Assembly: GCA_958496175.1 (NCBI GenBank)
Contig: OY292276.1
Location: 34,492,449-34,556,448, forward strand
From: Sisyra terminalis
Lineage: Eukaryota > Arthropoda > Insecta > Neuroptera > Sisyridae
DNA length: 64,000 nt
Direction of reading: 5' to 3'
Below the pieces are notes generated by a model. The model searched no databases. It worked only from the letters and a program-made list of their open reading frames with translations, and was not told the origin of the DNA. A program made the translations under genes and the position numbers. This document shows, one piece after another, positions 42,425 through 55,905 of the stretch. Each line of letters opens with the position of its first letter. Within the stretch, counting starts at the first letter, position 1.

Positions 42425-44683
42425 AATTATGACACTATAATAACTATGAAGATTTTCTGAATCTTTATTTTGAAGATGATTTTTAACACCTTCTAACTAC
42501 TACAGAACTATCAGGAAATGAGGAAATATTATCCGATTTTGAACGATTTTAATTATACTAGAGATATCTCGAAGATCTTTAATGTATTGATTTCTCCTTA
42601 TATTTCTTTATCCTAGTGCGGTTAACCTTAAAATGGTTCTTCCGCCTTTCAGGTCAATTTATTAACCTTGGCAGTAACTAAAGGCACTATAAGTTGGTCT
42701 TAATTTTATGATTTTTTTTTTTAGTTTTTTAGTTTTAAAATATTTTAATTTTAATACGAAAATACCTAACGAGTATTCCTTGAGACATAAAAAAGACATT
42801 AGTCTTGAAGCCTTATTACACAACAAACAAAAGTTTCTTTATGTTCGTCTTGGACGAAAAAAAAGTAAATTCTTTGGTCAAAGGCTTCAATAAAAACTAA
42901 TTGTAAACTTGAACCTCACTGTTTGCAATAAAATAAGAACTGATGTTTAAGAAATAATTAACAGTTTCTTAAATAAGAAACAAAACTATTTAAAGCTTTC
43001 TCAAAATCACATTGTTCGATTTAAGAATACATTTCACTATGCAAAACAACAATAAATCAATGAATGGTTTATATAAAAGAATGTCGTTAAGCTCTACTTC
43101 CTTCGGCAATTTAATAATGAATTGAAAATCAGCAGTCAAAAGACGGAACAATACAAATAGAACGTGTTCAATAAAAGTGTTCGTTGTATTTTGAACAATA
43201 TATTACTATAATTGAAGTTGAGTGTAAAGAATAACAAAAAAATTGCAGATTGTTACCTTTTTGCAATCCCGAACAACATTAAGAAGTGTGGATAACATGG
43301 TGTCGTATAAGTTTGCGATATTGATGAAATGACAGCCACGTGACCCACTATTTTTCCAGATTGTTATAATGACGATTATTGTTGCGGCGATCCACCTTTC
43401 CCCACTTTTTTGTTTTATTTTATTTTATTTTTTTTTTGTTATACTCCCCATCGTCTCTCTTATTTCATTAGCCACAAGACCGTTTAGTACAAGATAATGG
43501 CGATAATGGGTGCAAAAAATTGCGTAACAGATTGTTTATGATGAGTCATTTGTAATCAATGTTGACTTCTTTTTCTTTGGTATTTCACAAAAAATAAGCA
43601 AGTTGTTGGCTTTTATGAAGCTATTGTACAGCAGAATTCGCGATATATATTCAATGGAGAGTAAATTAAGGCATATTCTTTAGATTCGTTAAAGCATATT
43701 GTTATTATTTTACGGCTATTGTTTGCATTTTAGACGACAAATAACGTATAGGAATAGCTAAGTGATATACGATATTGCTATTATAAAACGCTTTTTATGT
43801 GTGCATAAAAACGGTATCTTCCATGAAAGCGATAATAAAACAAAATCTATTTAAAGAAAAGAAAAAATCGGTTTATTTTTTGTTTAATTTTCATGTAGAT
43901 ATTAACTTTCGTTTAACAAAAAGTTTTTGTTTGAAAACCTCTATTCAAAATACTAGCACTATTCACATAATAAACTTTAATTTTATTACTTTAAAGGCCA
44001 TCCATTAAATTCTCGTACATTACAAATATTTTGTCGACGTTTTTTTTTTCAAATAATTGAAAATCAGATATGGAAAAATAAAATGTATTAACTATGTAAT
44101 ATTCCGGCAAAACCTGTGACAATTGCATTCAGAATATATATCTTAGAAAAGTATCTGTTTGGAAAAACATATGATACTAAAAATATTTTCCAACTTACAG
44201 ATATAATTACAACAGGTTATCATTTTTATGATTTAAAAATGTCAATAAAAGAACAACAATATAAATTTATAAATGAAGAAAAAAAAATGCCTAAGACATA
44301 AGATTTTTTTTTGTAACCCCTATTTTATGTAAATACATATCGAAGTCCAGTTAACCGTCCGGTTTAAAAGGTAACAAATCGATCAAGTAGCTACATTCAA
44401 GTTCTATATTCAATGATTTTTTGAGCGACTTTTTGTCATTCAATGAGGATTACAAATATGAAAGCACAAAAACTTCGCAAATTAAAAAATAAATAAAATA
44501 AATTTCGAATAATTAAGATTAGAAGTAACCAATTAGTTAGTGCTAATAAATTAACAGTGATTCTTCTGTCATTTCAGTTTTACACTCTGTAAGTAAATTG
44601 CAAATGGTCAAACAATGGTCAAATAATAAAAATGACAAGGCACTGATTCAGGACGCTTCGGCAGTAGTTCCATTGTTTGTTGC
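42425..44683. other. A+T-rich non-coding sequence
   Basis: No recognisable gene or element. Short frames are lysine- and phenylalanine-rich and look like chance. Confidence 0.5.
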
Positions 44684-45955
44684 TCACTTGCACTTGTTAC
44701 CTTCCACACCTGAATCCCTCAGGTTACCATGACGGTTCCGTTTCAAGCGGTAACGCTCCTTTGATGGAGGAAGGATTCGATTTGTTCCGTCATGATTAAA
44801 TTTTTGTGTTCTTCCATTGATTGATATAGATTGAGATAAGAATTTTTTATTGTCTCCTTTACTGAGAATATCCTGGTATCTTGATGGATGTTTGAGTTTC
44901 GGTTGTACCATGAAGCGTCCGAGATAACTTGCAAAACCCTGTTTTGGAAGACTTGAACGAGATTGATATTCGGAGGGCATGCAGCTCTCCTGATCTGTAT
45001 TATCAAATGGGGGCGAATCATTAACGTTAATCTGGCATTTATCATTTAGAGCAAGTGGGGACTTATTTTCTAATAATGGTTTCAACCGATGCAGTCTTGC
45101 CCCAAGTCGTTGGAGCAGTTCGCTGATGTTATTGAGTATATTAAGCGCTTCAAAAACTACTACAAGGTAACACATTGAACTGGATTGCAAGACCAGAATT
45201 GTGTTTAGGTGGATTGAAATATTTTCATTTATTCTGAGTTAGTTAATTTCTATTATTATTGATTTTTGGACATTCACTGCTTCTCTCTCCAGTTCTTGTT
45301 TCACTTTACAAGTGCTTTTGCATAGTCTTGATTGTTTCCTATCACTATTTAATAGTTTTTGTCTAGGATAACCAAATCGTCTGCAAATATGGTTGCAGTA
45401 TCAACTGAAAATGTACGGAGCTCGTTTGTTTATATCAGATAGAGGAGTGTATCCAAAACGATTCCCTGTGGAGCTACAGCATTCATTTGTTTTGCCAGTG
45501 ACCGTCTGTTGGCATATTTGACGATGAGAGTTCTATTCGAATGGTAGGATTGTAAAATGCTATGGTAGGATGGGTTTCAATTTATAGACAGCTAGCATAT
45601 CAAACCTTTTAAATATCAATGAATAACACGAGGCAAAACTGTTTTTCTTCGTAAACTTTCAGGAAACTTCCAGTATTTCGTCAACTATTCTGTGTAATTG
45701 TTGAAGGCATGAGCGGCCCGATTGGAACTTAAATTGGTAATTTAGTACAATTGAATCTTATTATAAGTGATGTTTAGTTTACAACTTGGATAGTAGCAGT
45801 TTTTTGAAAAACTTGGACAGTATGGAGAAAACCGATAATGCTTTAGTTTTTGGGATCAGTTGTGGGTTTGTTGGATTTCTTTAGTAGAATGATTTCAACA
45901 TGTTTCCTTGCTTTCAAGAAGTAGGAAAGATGTATCATGGCGTTGTAGATTGATG
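44684..45955 (-). pseudogene. Jockey-like LINE ORF2 remnant (RT and C-terminus)
   Basis: Read on the minus strand from about 45955, the fragments in order are a LKKSNKPTTDPKN stretch (the PKP.K.P..YRPISLL region of reverse transcriptase), FQFGFR near 45735, a VLFIDI stretch, and NAVAPQGIVLDTLLYLI at 45474-45424 (the PQGS-type motif). The active-site FADD follows at 45387-45376. Further down, LGARLHRLKPLLENKS (45120-45065), then in the next frame AACPPNINLVQVFQNRVLQ and SWYNRNSNIHQD (about 44990-44900), match the end of Jockey-clade ORF2, closing with a RLKRNRH stretch near 44740. At least six stops or frameshifts are present. The endonuclease part is absent. Confidence 0.75.
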
Positions 45956-46844
45956 TATGGATGTATAAACAGTGTATAGAGCTAAATGTGTATCATTCAT
46001 TCATTTTCATGAAAAACAATAAAGAGTCGTCAAAAACGATCCTAAAACTATTTAACTATAACTACTTGCACGACTTAGTAGTCATTTAACTCCACATTAA
46101 GATCCACAAGCCTTTTGTTTCCAACTTTATAATCAAAATGATAAATAATTTTATGTATGTTATCAAAAACTAAAGATAGTTTAGTACTGAAAACAATTAA
46201 TAAGTATATATTAAAAAATTTTAATTAGGTACAGCCATAACTTTTTTCACAGATTTAGCGTCTTTGGTTTTTTTATAGAATTCGACTGTCACTTGAGAAT
46301 TCAAATACCCTGCTATAAAAACAGCCTAAAGCAATTTCAAACCATACAAAATTGACGCTAATCATTTTTTTAATCTTTTACGCTTTTCATTGCAGCAATT
46401 TTCCAAATATTTGCATTTTTTCTTTGAAATGGTCTATTGTCTTGATTTAATATCGATAATCTCTGAAACAGATTTTTATTTATTCAATCAAGTAGCCAAA
46501 TCCTAAACTTAATTTTCTACTTAAACATGCATCTTCAATAGCTTCAACCTTACATTCAAACTTCATCTATCTTTCTTAATTTAGGCTGTTTGATTTTCCA
46601 TTTTTGTTTCGACACATCTTTCAATACCTCATACACTAAAATAAAATGATTTACTGACTGATTTATTTTTCATTCCACAATGACACGGATGATGTGCTTT
46701 TTTATTATTTTTTTCATCATGTATTTCGGCGCCATTGCTTAGAAGCTTAAAGAAAACACATTTCCATATACCATTTACCGTGCTAGCGCTAGAAGCCTCC
46801 ATAAGTAAAATTGCAGTTTTTAATGATTATTCATACATATATAG

Positions 46845-47275
46845 GAGTGTAAACTTGTAAAATACATCGATTTTTTTCCGATGAAAAATATCGAAACTTA
46901 GCATCGATATTTATCGATACATTACTTAGAAACATCGATTTTTTGAACATCAAATATTTTCCGCAAAAATTTTTACTTATAAACAGAAAATAAGTAATAA
47001 AAGTTTTATTACTAGAATTTGCCCAGAAAAACTTAATTTTGAGATTTCAATCAGTTAAACCCAAAGCTGCTTGGACAGACTGGAGAAACAAAAGTTTACT
47101 AATCTTTTTTTTCATTCTACTCCTCTACTGGTTGACTATTTCAATGACCCTTGAAAGTAAGGGTTCAGGTGAAACAAAAGTCCCTACTCTAGTCAAGTAT
47201 TTAAAGGCAATTTTGTGAAGTTTAAGAAACTGAACTCTTAGGTCACTCCATATTTCCAATGGATTTTCATTAAAT
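46845..47275 (-). pseudogene. hAT transposase C-terminus and element end
   Basis: On the minus strand 47271-47051 encodes NENPLEIWSDLRVQFLKLHK, then KYLTRVGTFVSPEPLLSRV, an in-frame stop, RSRM and LLFLQSV, before a TGA. This parallels the dimerisation region of hAT transposases (NPL.WW...FP.L..LA.KYL.I..TS..SERVFS...RS.L....LFL). The serine-glutamate-arginine core is degraded to SPEP. Beyond it, 46860-46950 carries five ATCGAT or near-ATCGAT words, like hAT subterminal binding repeats. A GGAGTGTAAAC stretch at 46844 may be the terminal repeat. The other end of the element was not found. Confidence 0.65.
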
Positions 47276-49879
47276 CTTCCTCTTACTGAAATACGGAAAT
47301 ACATATAAGCTCATCTCTACCGCTTGATTCCGCTAGTTACTCGCTAGGATCACTATCTATTAAAGACATTTAATAAAATTAATAAATATTTAATATTTAA
47401 TATATAATATTTTATAATATAATATTTAATATTTAATAAATAATAAAATTTCCATGATTTTTTTTTCCTTATTAGTCAGAGTTAACTCTTTGCCAAAACA
47501 TCGAATCAATCCGATGTATCTTATGGAAAACGATGAGTAAATTCCATGCATGGATTTTTAGTATATCAATGTTGATCAATGAAGAAAATTAATAAAACGT
47601 ATCGGAGTTATAAGGCCAGAAATATTTTTCAATTAGTTCAATAATTGTGTTTATATTACCGTACAGTTTTGTAAATAATATTGCACGAAATTTGTACTAC
47701 ATTTTATTTCACTATATGTATATTTACAAGGGCAGAAAAAATTGTTATTTGATTTTAATGTTCAAAGTGGCAAAGGTTGATTAAATGTAAGGTTTTATGG
47801 TACAAAGCAAACGGAAAATATAAAAAATAAGCTTTACAAAGTAAGAGGAAATATTGAATTTTTAGTATACTTTAAGTTTAGCCCTGGGTTTCTGGAGAAA
47901 AATCCGTAGTTGTATAGTGTTTAAAGCGATGGATATTATTGGGCTAATAAAGAATGCGCCTATATAATTTCATTGAATAAAATGTAATATGCACAACATT
48001 AATAAAGTTAGCCTTTAAAACGTGCAATATCAGTTCAGTTCAGTCTACTGGAGTTTTCTAGATGAACTTGTAAAATTTATTAAAAATTTGTCATGGAGAT
48101 TTTTAAAGCGAAAAAACTTACAATCACGTAGAAATCAGTTGACTTTTTTTCTTTTTACCAATCTTTATTTTTCTGTTAATGTAATTGAATGCATCAACGT
48201 TAGAATTGATATTTCCAGAAACTGTATTGTTAGAAAATTAAAATGCAGATAAAATAATGCTTAAAAGGTATTACAACTTTCGAAAGGAAGAAAATCAATG
48301 TTCACAATAACATGAAGTTATTTATTGATTATAATGAAGTAATGCAAGTCATTGGCTGATACACAGTTTTTGTTGTTTTCAGATTTTCTATCTTTTTAAA
48401 TTACAGAAAACTTATCTGCTTTTCAAAAATATTACTATTAAACTTATCATTCTTCTTTAACTTCCCTTTACTAATTCACATCAATAACAGTTAAAATAAT
48501 TTCAAAACTCAAAAAATAACTTTAGTGCTCTTTTAAAACACAATTACAGGCTTTCTAAAATTTATTAAATGTATGATTGAAAGGATTTTAGTTTGTGTGT
48601 GTTCTTTAAGTGCTCGTTATAGAAGATGACCGATGATGATGACGTTGCTGATGATTAAGCTGCTGTATTGCAATCCTATTGCCATTCACTATGCATATAA
48701 AATTCCTGGAGGCTACAACACTCTTCTTGATGCATCTTTAGAAGAAATACAGCGAAATGACCTCTCGCTGACGTGCATCGCTATATATGCATATAGATAG
48801 GTAATATGAATGTGCAATCTGTTCGCTTCATAGTAGTTAATGGCCAATACAAATAGACAAGATGAGGACGATAAACTATCTAATACATTATAATAATGTC
48901 AAGTCAACAGAATGTTATAATCTTATTATTAGCACCAATTTCAATTTCCTGCTTCCTACAATGCACGAACAATAATCGTGTCGTTTGATTTATTATCTTT
49001 ATGATTAAATATTTTATTGCTATATTAACATTATTCGAGTTGGTCACTTTTCAGCCGAAGGAAAAATGAGTGGATGAAACGTAATTGATTTCAGCACATG
49101 ACATGAATCTAACAAATGCCCATAATAACTTACGTTCTTTTTTGCAATAAATATCACCTATGAAAATTCTTTGAAATTATTTATGTATAATTAACCTGAT
49201 TTTTTGAGTCATAAAATCACTGATCAGTTATTATCGTTCTCAAAAATAAAAATCTAAACAGAATCTTCAGAGTTAAAACTTGAAAAGTAAGGAATTTTAC
49301 GTAATTAACTTCTATGTTGTAAATAAATAAGTCGGTAGGAAGAAAATATTATTTCAGAAATTTTAAGTTAGATTCCTTACAGTAAAAAAAATAAAGAGGT
49401 GTCGTGGAATATCCGACAAAAGCGAAGTTCTTAATTTATTTAATATTAACTTTATTCAATTATATTACAATATTATGGATATCAATTTTAAAACGGAAAA
49501 GTAATTCATGTGTCATATTCAATCATCGACAATGTGGGTTTGTGGTAACTGAAATACGACGCATATGCATGTGCCTCTATTTTATCTATAAATCATGAAA
49601 ATATAGCACTAATAATGGTACCCAAGTTAGTTGTAGATGTTGACGGACTATTGATCATTCTTAAATTAAATTATTCGAAAAGAACATTTTTGAAGGAGTA
49701 CGATTTGTTATCTGCAGAATTGATATTGAAGTCACGAGATAAAATTAGTGGAATTTCGTGTGAATTACGTCCAAGCGAAGTTGATCCTTCTACTGAAAAG
49801 TGTAGAAGTTTCAAATGATTAAAGTTACCGTATGATTCACGTATTTACTGAGTTCGCCGATATTCAAATTGTATTGAAC
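47276..49879. other. A+T-rich non-coding sequence with AT-only low-complexity tract
   Basis: A tract at about 47368-47450 consists almost only of TAATATTTAA-type words and is self-complementary. No gene can be supported elsewhere; a 67-codon frame at 49615-49818 has no motif that I recognise and may be upstream LINE debris. Confidence 0.45.
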
Positions 49880-49884
49880 ACACT

Positions 49885-50060
49885 AGCTCCAAACTAATCT
49901 GGAAGTGTTAGGAAACATAGTTCTCAGAAATAAGGTCAACTTGGAGTGGGAACTAGGTCACAAAGGTATTATGGGTACTGAAAAGGGTGATGCCGTTGGC
50001 CGTTAAGGATCCAGAATACCATTCATACACCCATAGTATGTACCTACTTCGTATCACAAT
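49885..50060 (+). pseudogene. RNase H fragment of an I/R1-like LINE
   Basis: SKLIWKC (about 49890) is followed, after a frame change, by NKVNLEWELGHKGIMGTEKGD near 49930-49995, then a GSRIPFI stretch. This matches the S.LVWEC...V.L.WVPGH.GI.GNE.AD...GS..PFIGPEP part of the LINE RNase H domain. GTEKGDA replaces the usual GNEKADE. Two stops and one frame change are present. It corresponds to the same region as the 34.0 and 41.8 kb fragments. Confidence 0.65.
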
Positions 50061-50619
50061 ATAGGCAGTAAAAAATACTGGCGTCTAAGAATGGATTTTA
50101 TGGATTACAAAAACTAATTTTCAAAATGGAAAAGCGCCACCGGGCAAAAATACAGTAAAAAGGTGATGAGAAAAGCATAAACCTAACCATTGAAATACTT
50201 AATCTCACAAAAACAAGTCAGAATGGTAACGAGTCTAATAACCAGGCACTACGAACTATGAAAACAATTACATACATTTGAAGTACATGTGGGTGATCCA
50301 ATAAGTTGATTCTGTCAGGTAAAGGAAGAAGCTGCTCCTCAGTTTGTGAAAATCTAGTACTCTACTATTATTCAGCATTATTCCTAATTTATGTTTAGTA
50401 TTTGGACACGATCCAAAGACGTTCAAACATTTCAAATATACATGTGTAAGTGTCAAAATTTTAACCGAAGTCGAGGAAATCCGAGTGTCTATTCTGAGCA
50501 ATCTCTCATCCACCTTATCCTATAGTAGGGATACACAATATAGTGATACTTTGGTAAACGAGTTTACGATATTTTTCGGACTAAAAGAATGGATATTTTA
50601 ACATAGAAAAAAGGACTCA
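50061..50619. other. Unassigned sequence downstream of the RNase H fragment
   Basis: This may be the decayed continuation of the LINE, but no zinc-binding C-terminus is readable. An 81-codon minus-strand frame here shows no motif. Confidence 0.35.
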
Positions 50620-51708
50620 AATTTCGGGTGCGTCTTATGGTCCGAAAATAACATTAAAACATTACATAATCATTTGAAAGTTGCGGAATAAGTCGTGCTA
50701 TAGTGCTATAGTTCAGGCAAAAGTAATATGACTAAAATGATGTGAAAGTAAAGTGACTAAAACGAGACTTATGATATTACCAAAACTAAATATAAACTTC
50801 TTAATATCGCTAGGACGAAATATGTCAATAAAAATGAAAATTATGATCCGCAAATAAGATGAAAGTTTATTTTCTTAAAAATCATCTTATAAATGTGAGG
50901 TGCGTCTTCAAGTCCGAAAATCTTGGTAGTTTGTTCCGTAGCCTTGCTCGTATGTAAATTTGCTCGTATCTCAATTTTCATTGCAATTTTCCCCATTGAA
51001 ATTAATTGAAATACCATTAACCCGTTCAAGTCACCAAAATGCCACCCCAGTTGTTCTTGTTTCGTATTTTCGAATAAGAAAAAAATATTTATAAGTAACA
51101 AAAATTGTATAAACACTTAATAAAAGAAAATTCAAAGAAATAATTTAATACATTAAGACGTCGGCTCAAAGTGTTAATATGCTAAGTCTATTTTACCAGT
51201 TCTTATAGGGGAAGAAAGGAAGTAAATATAAGCTACATAAGATAGTACATTTATCAGGTTTTCGCTTCATGTTATATTTTGAAATTTCTTATTCCATATT
51301 TAGTGATTTATCAGTTTGTCATTCGATAAACTTTTGTATTCCATTCCTGATGGAACAAAAAATGAAAAATCATTAAAAATGAACTAAGCAGGTTAACACT
51401 TTAGACCGACAAAGTGTGATTGTGATTTGGTCACTTAAATACTACTGTTAGTATTCATGAAAAAGTATTGAACGCTTTGGTCAAATATGTTAATGAACAA
51501 AAATCACAAAGCCCTAGAAAAAATTATCAAAGATGCTTAGAAAGTGAGGTAAACAAGTACGCGGGGGGGTCGTATATAGTCGGCCGTTCCTCGTATCTCA
51601 AATGTCGCTGGTATTTTAAAGTGAAACATCACATACTCGAAAGCTCGTACCTCAAATATCTATTGAGTTATTAGGATATTCGTACCTCGAAGTACCACTG
51701 TCCTTTTT
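50620..51708. mobile_element. Degraded pogo/Tigger-like non-autonomous element(s)
   Basis: Two direct copies of GGTGCGTCTTnnnGTCCGAAAAT lie at 50629 and 50899. From about 50940, CTCGTATCTCAATTTT, CCCCATTGAAATTAATTGAA and a CATTAACCCGTTC stretch follow. These occur in a widely distributed insect repeat whose ends read CAGTGGTACCTCG. The right end at 51685-51704 reads TACCTCGAAGTACCACTG. The matching left terminal repeat is not evident. Assignment to pogo/Tigger-like elements is from general resemblance of the termini. Confidence 0.4.
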
Positions 51709-54700
51709 CTACCCGATCTGATGACGATCTTGATCTGAAACCTTATTGTGCGTTATACTTTTTCTTAGTCAACTCTCGCTATATGTTCTTACAAAAAGAG
51801 TTCAGCTCTAAAATTGGCTTGAAAATAAAAAACAAGCTCTGTCATTAATCTATGTACCTATGTTAAAAAAAGGAATTATTCCATATGTAATCATTTCTAA
51901 GGGAAGTTTTATTGCGAAAGGATCTACGTAGAAAGTATGAGTAAATACTAATTATGTTCAGTTGTAACATTGGAATGTTGAGGAATATATATCTCTTACC
52001 ATTCCGCACCTTAAAATTAAATTAAATATATTAGTGTTAAGTTGTTTGTAGGTCCTTTTCTAAATAAAATATTTTAAATTTCATAGAATTTTTGAAAGAT
52101 ACCTGAAGAAAAGTGTTCGGTTGTTTTATATAAATATGTGTACTTTTTTTAGGAATCATAAATATTAGGAAATTAAATTAATTATTAAAAGTATAGTATA
52201 TTTATAAATTTTTATGCATTTTTCAAGAGTTTGTATAAGAATCATTAAATTGAAATATAAGTTTTAACTGGCTTGTAAAAGGAACTTATTCATAGGAACT
52301 CCAAATAATTTTAGTATATTTAGCATTATATTCCTTTTCTTTCAATCTATCATAAGCGTTTTTATATTTTCTATAGCAATTGTGTCAAAATCATAAATCA
52401 ATTCTATTTAAACTATTGCTAATAATTGCAGAAAAGTTTATATTACAGTCATAATTTTATCATTAAATCTGCAAATATAAGTAAATGCTTAATAGGTTTG
52501 TAATGAACTTATATCGTTATAACAAAAATGATCAAAGATAATGAGGTTCATATTTCCATTCGGTAATATTTTCCGAAATGATATTAATGTTTGCAAATAA
52601 ATGTTTTGATTTATTTTCTTTACTGTAATAAAATGAAACAAGTACATAATTAAAAATAGAAGTAGCATTTAGTGACAATTTTTTCCAATTGTCAACTACT
52701 TTGAATGAATACTTTTTGACATACTTAGCTGCCTTTCACTATAAATTGAACCTTTCTAATATATTACTTTATATTGATGATTGTTGTCAAACTCAGTATG
52801 TAAGTATATTTTTGAACAAACATTAGTTTTAGTAATTTAACGAATATTAGCTTAAAAAGTGTCAAAAATTATAGAATTTCATAATGATTGTTATAATATA
52901 AAGTTCAAACTTTAAAGGCTAACGGACATAATACAATTGTAAATGTAAGTTTTGCAGCTTTTTTTTTATTTTTAGAACCAGCAGAAATTGTAAATTAGGT
53001 ATTTTTTCAATTCTATTGGGAACTGATCCTTGTGGTCACCACTACTGAAGGTCAAAGTACTAGTTTTTGTGTGTTCTTTATTTAGAATTATATAAAATAT
53101 TTAACTAAGTAATAAACTAAGTATTTAATAAGTCAATTTCAAGGTTCAGTAATTTTTTCTGTGTTAATAACATTTTTTAGACCTGAGTTTGATTCAATCC
53201 AGTCAAAAATTTGTTTTAAAGAAAATAATAACAAAATAAAATATTAACACAAACCCAATGAAAACTAATGAGCAATTCTTCGGTTGCACACAATTTGTAG
53301 CCATGTTTTTAAACCGCACCTACTGGTCAATTCTTAATGTATGAAATCTTAGTACTTTTTAATAGAATTTATCTAGACAACAAAAAAGTCAAAACTGGCG
53401 AATCGTAATTCGGAGACATGGAAATGAATGATTTTGGAAAAATCAAAATTAAAGTAATAATTTTTGCCAAAACAGAATCAAAGCTATCAAAACAATTACG
53501 GTTGACAGTTTCCAACGACAAATATACGAATCTTTTACCCGAAAGCTCAATATCATAACTGCAAAAAAAAAATGGGTTATCAAGAAAACAATATTTTTAA
53601 TAGCTTTAGTTATAAAATTTTGTTAAGCAATGGTATTTTTAAAAGTAATTACAATGTTAACAGATTTAAAGTTCATAAAACATTAAGAAAAAATATAGAT
53701 ACATAGATACATGTCAAACGTAATATTTAAAACAACAGTTATAATAACGTGTAATATCTGATAGGAAAGAAATACTTTTGTCGTTTATTGCAATTACCTG
53801 ATGGTTAAAAAAGCTTTAATTATTCCTGTGAGATTTAAAAAGATATAAAAGTAATGATATGTGAGGATAAATGTTTTTTTTTATTATACATTATATACTC
53901 AAAGGTGCATATTATATACTAACATGTTTGAACAGAATGTAGGTATAGCCGTATAACTATGCATACATGTCATATGTACCAATAAACTATCCGACAAAAA
54001 CGAAGTATGTAATGTAATGATGAATCAAATATCTCCACATATCAAACTGTTATTTCTTTAATATGTTCTATGCTATAATAATATTTCTCAACGTTTGTTT
54101 GATTGATGTTGTGAGTTTGATTTTTTTTTGTTTTTGCATCTGCAGGTGTTTTGCTTTTAATAATAATTAGCTTAAACAAAAAATCTCAGTACATTTCGCT
54201 ACATTGTAAATGTTCACTAGTCACCTTGTATAGTACCAACAAATACTTTTATTCTCTATAGCAATATTTTTCAGTCACTGAACTATGATTTTTTTAAGCT
54301 CAATAAATTAAACATAAAATTTTGTACCTTAACATAAATAATTAAACAAGTATGAACATTTTTATCGAATTTTTAACATCAATTTTTAATCACTGGTTTA
54401 AAAATAAAATTCTATTTCATTACAGATTTGAAAATTTTAATGTGCCTATTTCTATTTATTTTTTTGCATTTGCATCACTAGAATCTCTTTCAATACTATT
54501 TATATTTACAAAGTTAATCATAACTGATAGAAAGATAATTTTGGTGTTATTTCCATAGCCATACATTCCGATGTGTTCTCATAGTCCTTAGTACGTTAAA
54601 TGGCTCGTTTATTTTGAAAGTGGCATAAGTCCATTTCAATCCTTTACAATCCACATAACATAATCATTTTTCACCATGGGAATATAATATACTAAGAAGT

Positions 54701-55139
54701 AAGGAATTATTGGCGTGTTTGTTATCAAATAAATTAAATAAATTTGTGAAAACTTAACAGTTGAAAAATTGAATTACTCTTTGTTTAAAAAGCTTTTTAA
54801 GGCATTTTAAACGTAATGATTTCAAAATGTCTCTAAATACCCTTTTAAAAAGGGCTTTGTTCTGGTTACAAGTACAAAATTTACTATTTGGACCGTCCTT
54901 GAAATGAACTTAAGTCATTTTCTAAACAAACGGGTCAAACATTATAGTTGAATTACAGTGACTATTTATGTTTTTAAGGATATTTCTATTATTGTAGTCT
55001 TCCGAGTTATGTTACATAAGTTTCGTACCTCGAATTATCTCGGATTATCTAGAATTGAGAACTCAACGAATTGAAACGTTCATTTTTGGTATACATACAT
55101 ATCCTCTTCATGTCTTCATGAATTAAGCCAATATCTTAT
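51709..55139. other. A+T-rich non-coding sequence
   Basis: No gene, RNA or element ends that I can support across this 3.4-kb stretch. At about 55015-55070 a TTCGTACCTCGAATTATCTCG stretch resembles the inside of the pogo-like repeat at 51.6 kb and may be a fragment. Confidence 0.45.
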
Positions 55140-55189
55140 TTCATCTTCTTCTTCAGCATTTTCCCCTTACAAATTAACTGTTTTTACCC

Positions 55190-55905
55190 TTCACAGTTCT
55201 CTGATTTTCCAATCTCTCCTCTCTTTTCTTCTCCCTTTCTCCCATCGTAGAGCTGGTCTTCCTCTTGGTCTTTCTTAAAAGTTCCTATTTTAATACTCTT
55301 TTTGACCATTATGTGGCCTAGCATTTCTTAAGAATGTCACTGTAATGCCCTATTTTTAGTGTCCTGGTCATAAAGCGTTTCCCATCTTAGATCAGATCTT
55401 CGTCTTCCCCTTTGGATCTCTGGAAATCGGGCCAATTCTTTAGACATGACCATATCGTTATAATGCCCTAATTTTCTAGGAGTCATAAAGCATTTGACGT
55501 TCATTCGTCCCATATTTCCTCTATTCTTAATGTATCATTTCATGTGATTTTAAATATCTTTAATCCGTTTTAATTCTACTGTTTTAATTTTTTTCTGATG
55601 GTTGTTATCATTGGTCATATTTCTACTCTTTACAGAACTATATTTTGGATTATACTTTGGAGAATTCGTTTTTGTTCTCTTTGGTAAGTGTTAATTCATA
55701 TTAATCCATGTAATGTTTTTGTTGCTTGCTTTCCTCGTTATTCTACTTTCTATATTTCTTAAGCATGTATTATTCTGGTGAGTAGTTGATTCTAAATATT
55801 TAAAAGTTTGGCAGCTTTAAATCATTTTATCATCCAAATTTAAATCTGCAACCTGTTATCAAATACATAAGCATTCCGTTTTATCCATATTTATCATGGT
55901 ATGAT
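55190..55905 (-). pseudogene. RTE-like LINE ORF2 remnant (C-terminal third)
   Basis: On the minus strand from 55905 the fragments run NMDKTECLCI, VADLNLDDK, TFKYLESTTHQNN, CLRNIESRITRKASN, then a KLGHYNDMVMSKE stretch, RGRRRSDLRWE, LGHIMVKKS and RPRGRPALRWE. K(T)-FKYLGS-IESRI..A and the GRPR.RW ending are hallmarks of the region after the reverse transcriptase in RTE-like endonuclease-reverse transcriptase elements of insects. The ending occurs twice in a row (about 55425-55385 and 55265-55240), suggesting a partial tandem duplication. Many stops and frame changes are present, and the reverse transcriptase core is missing. Confidence 0.6.
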
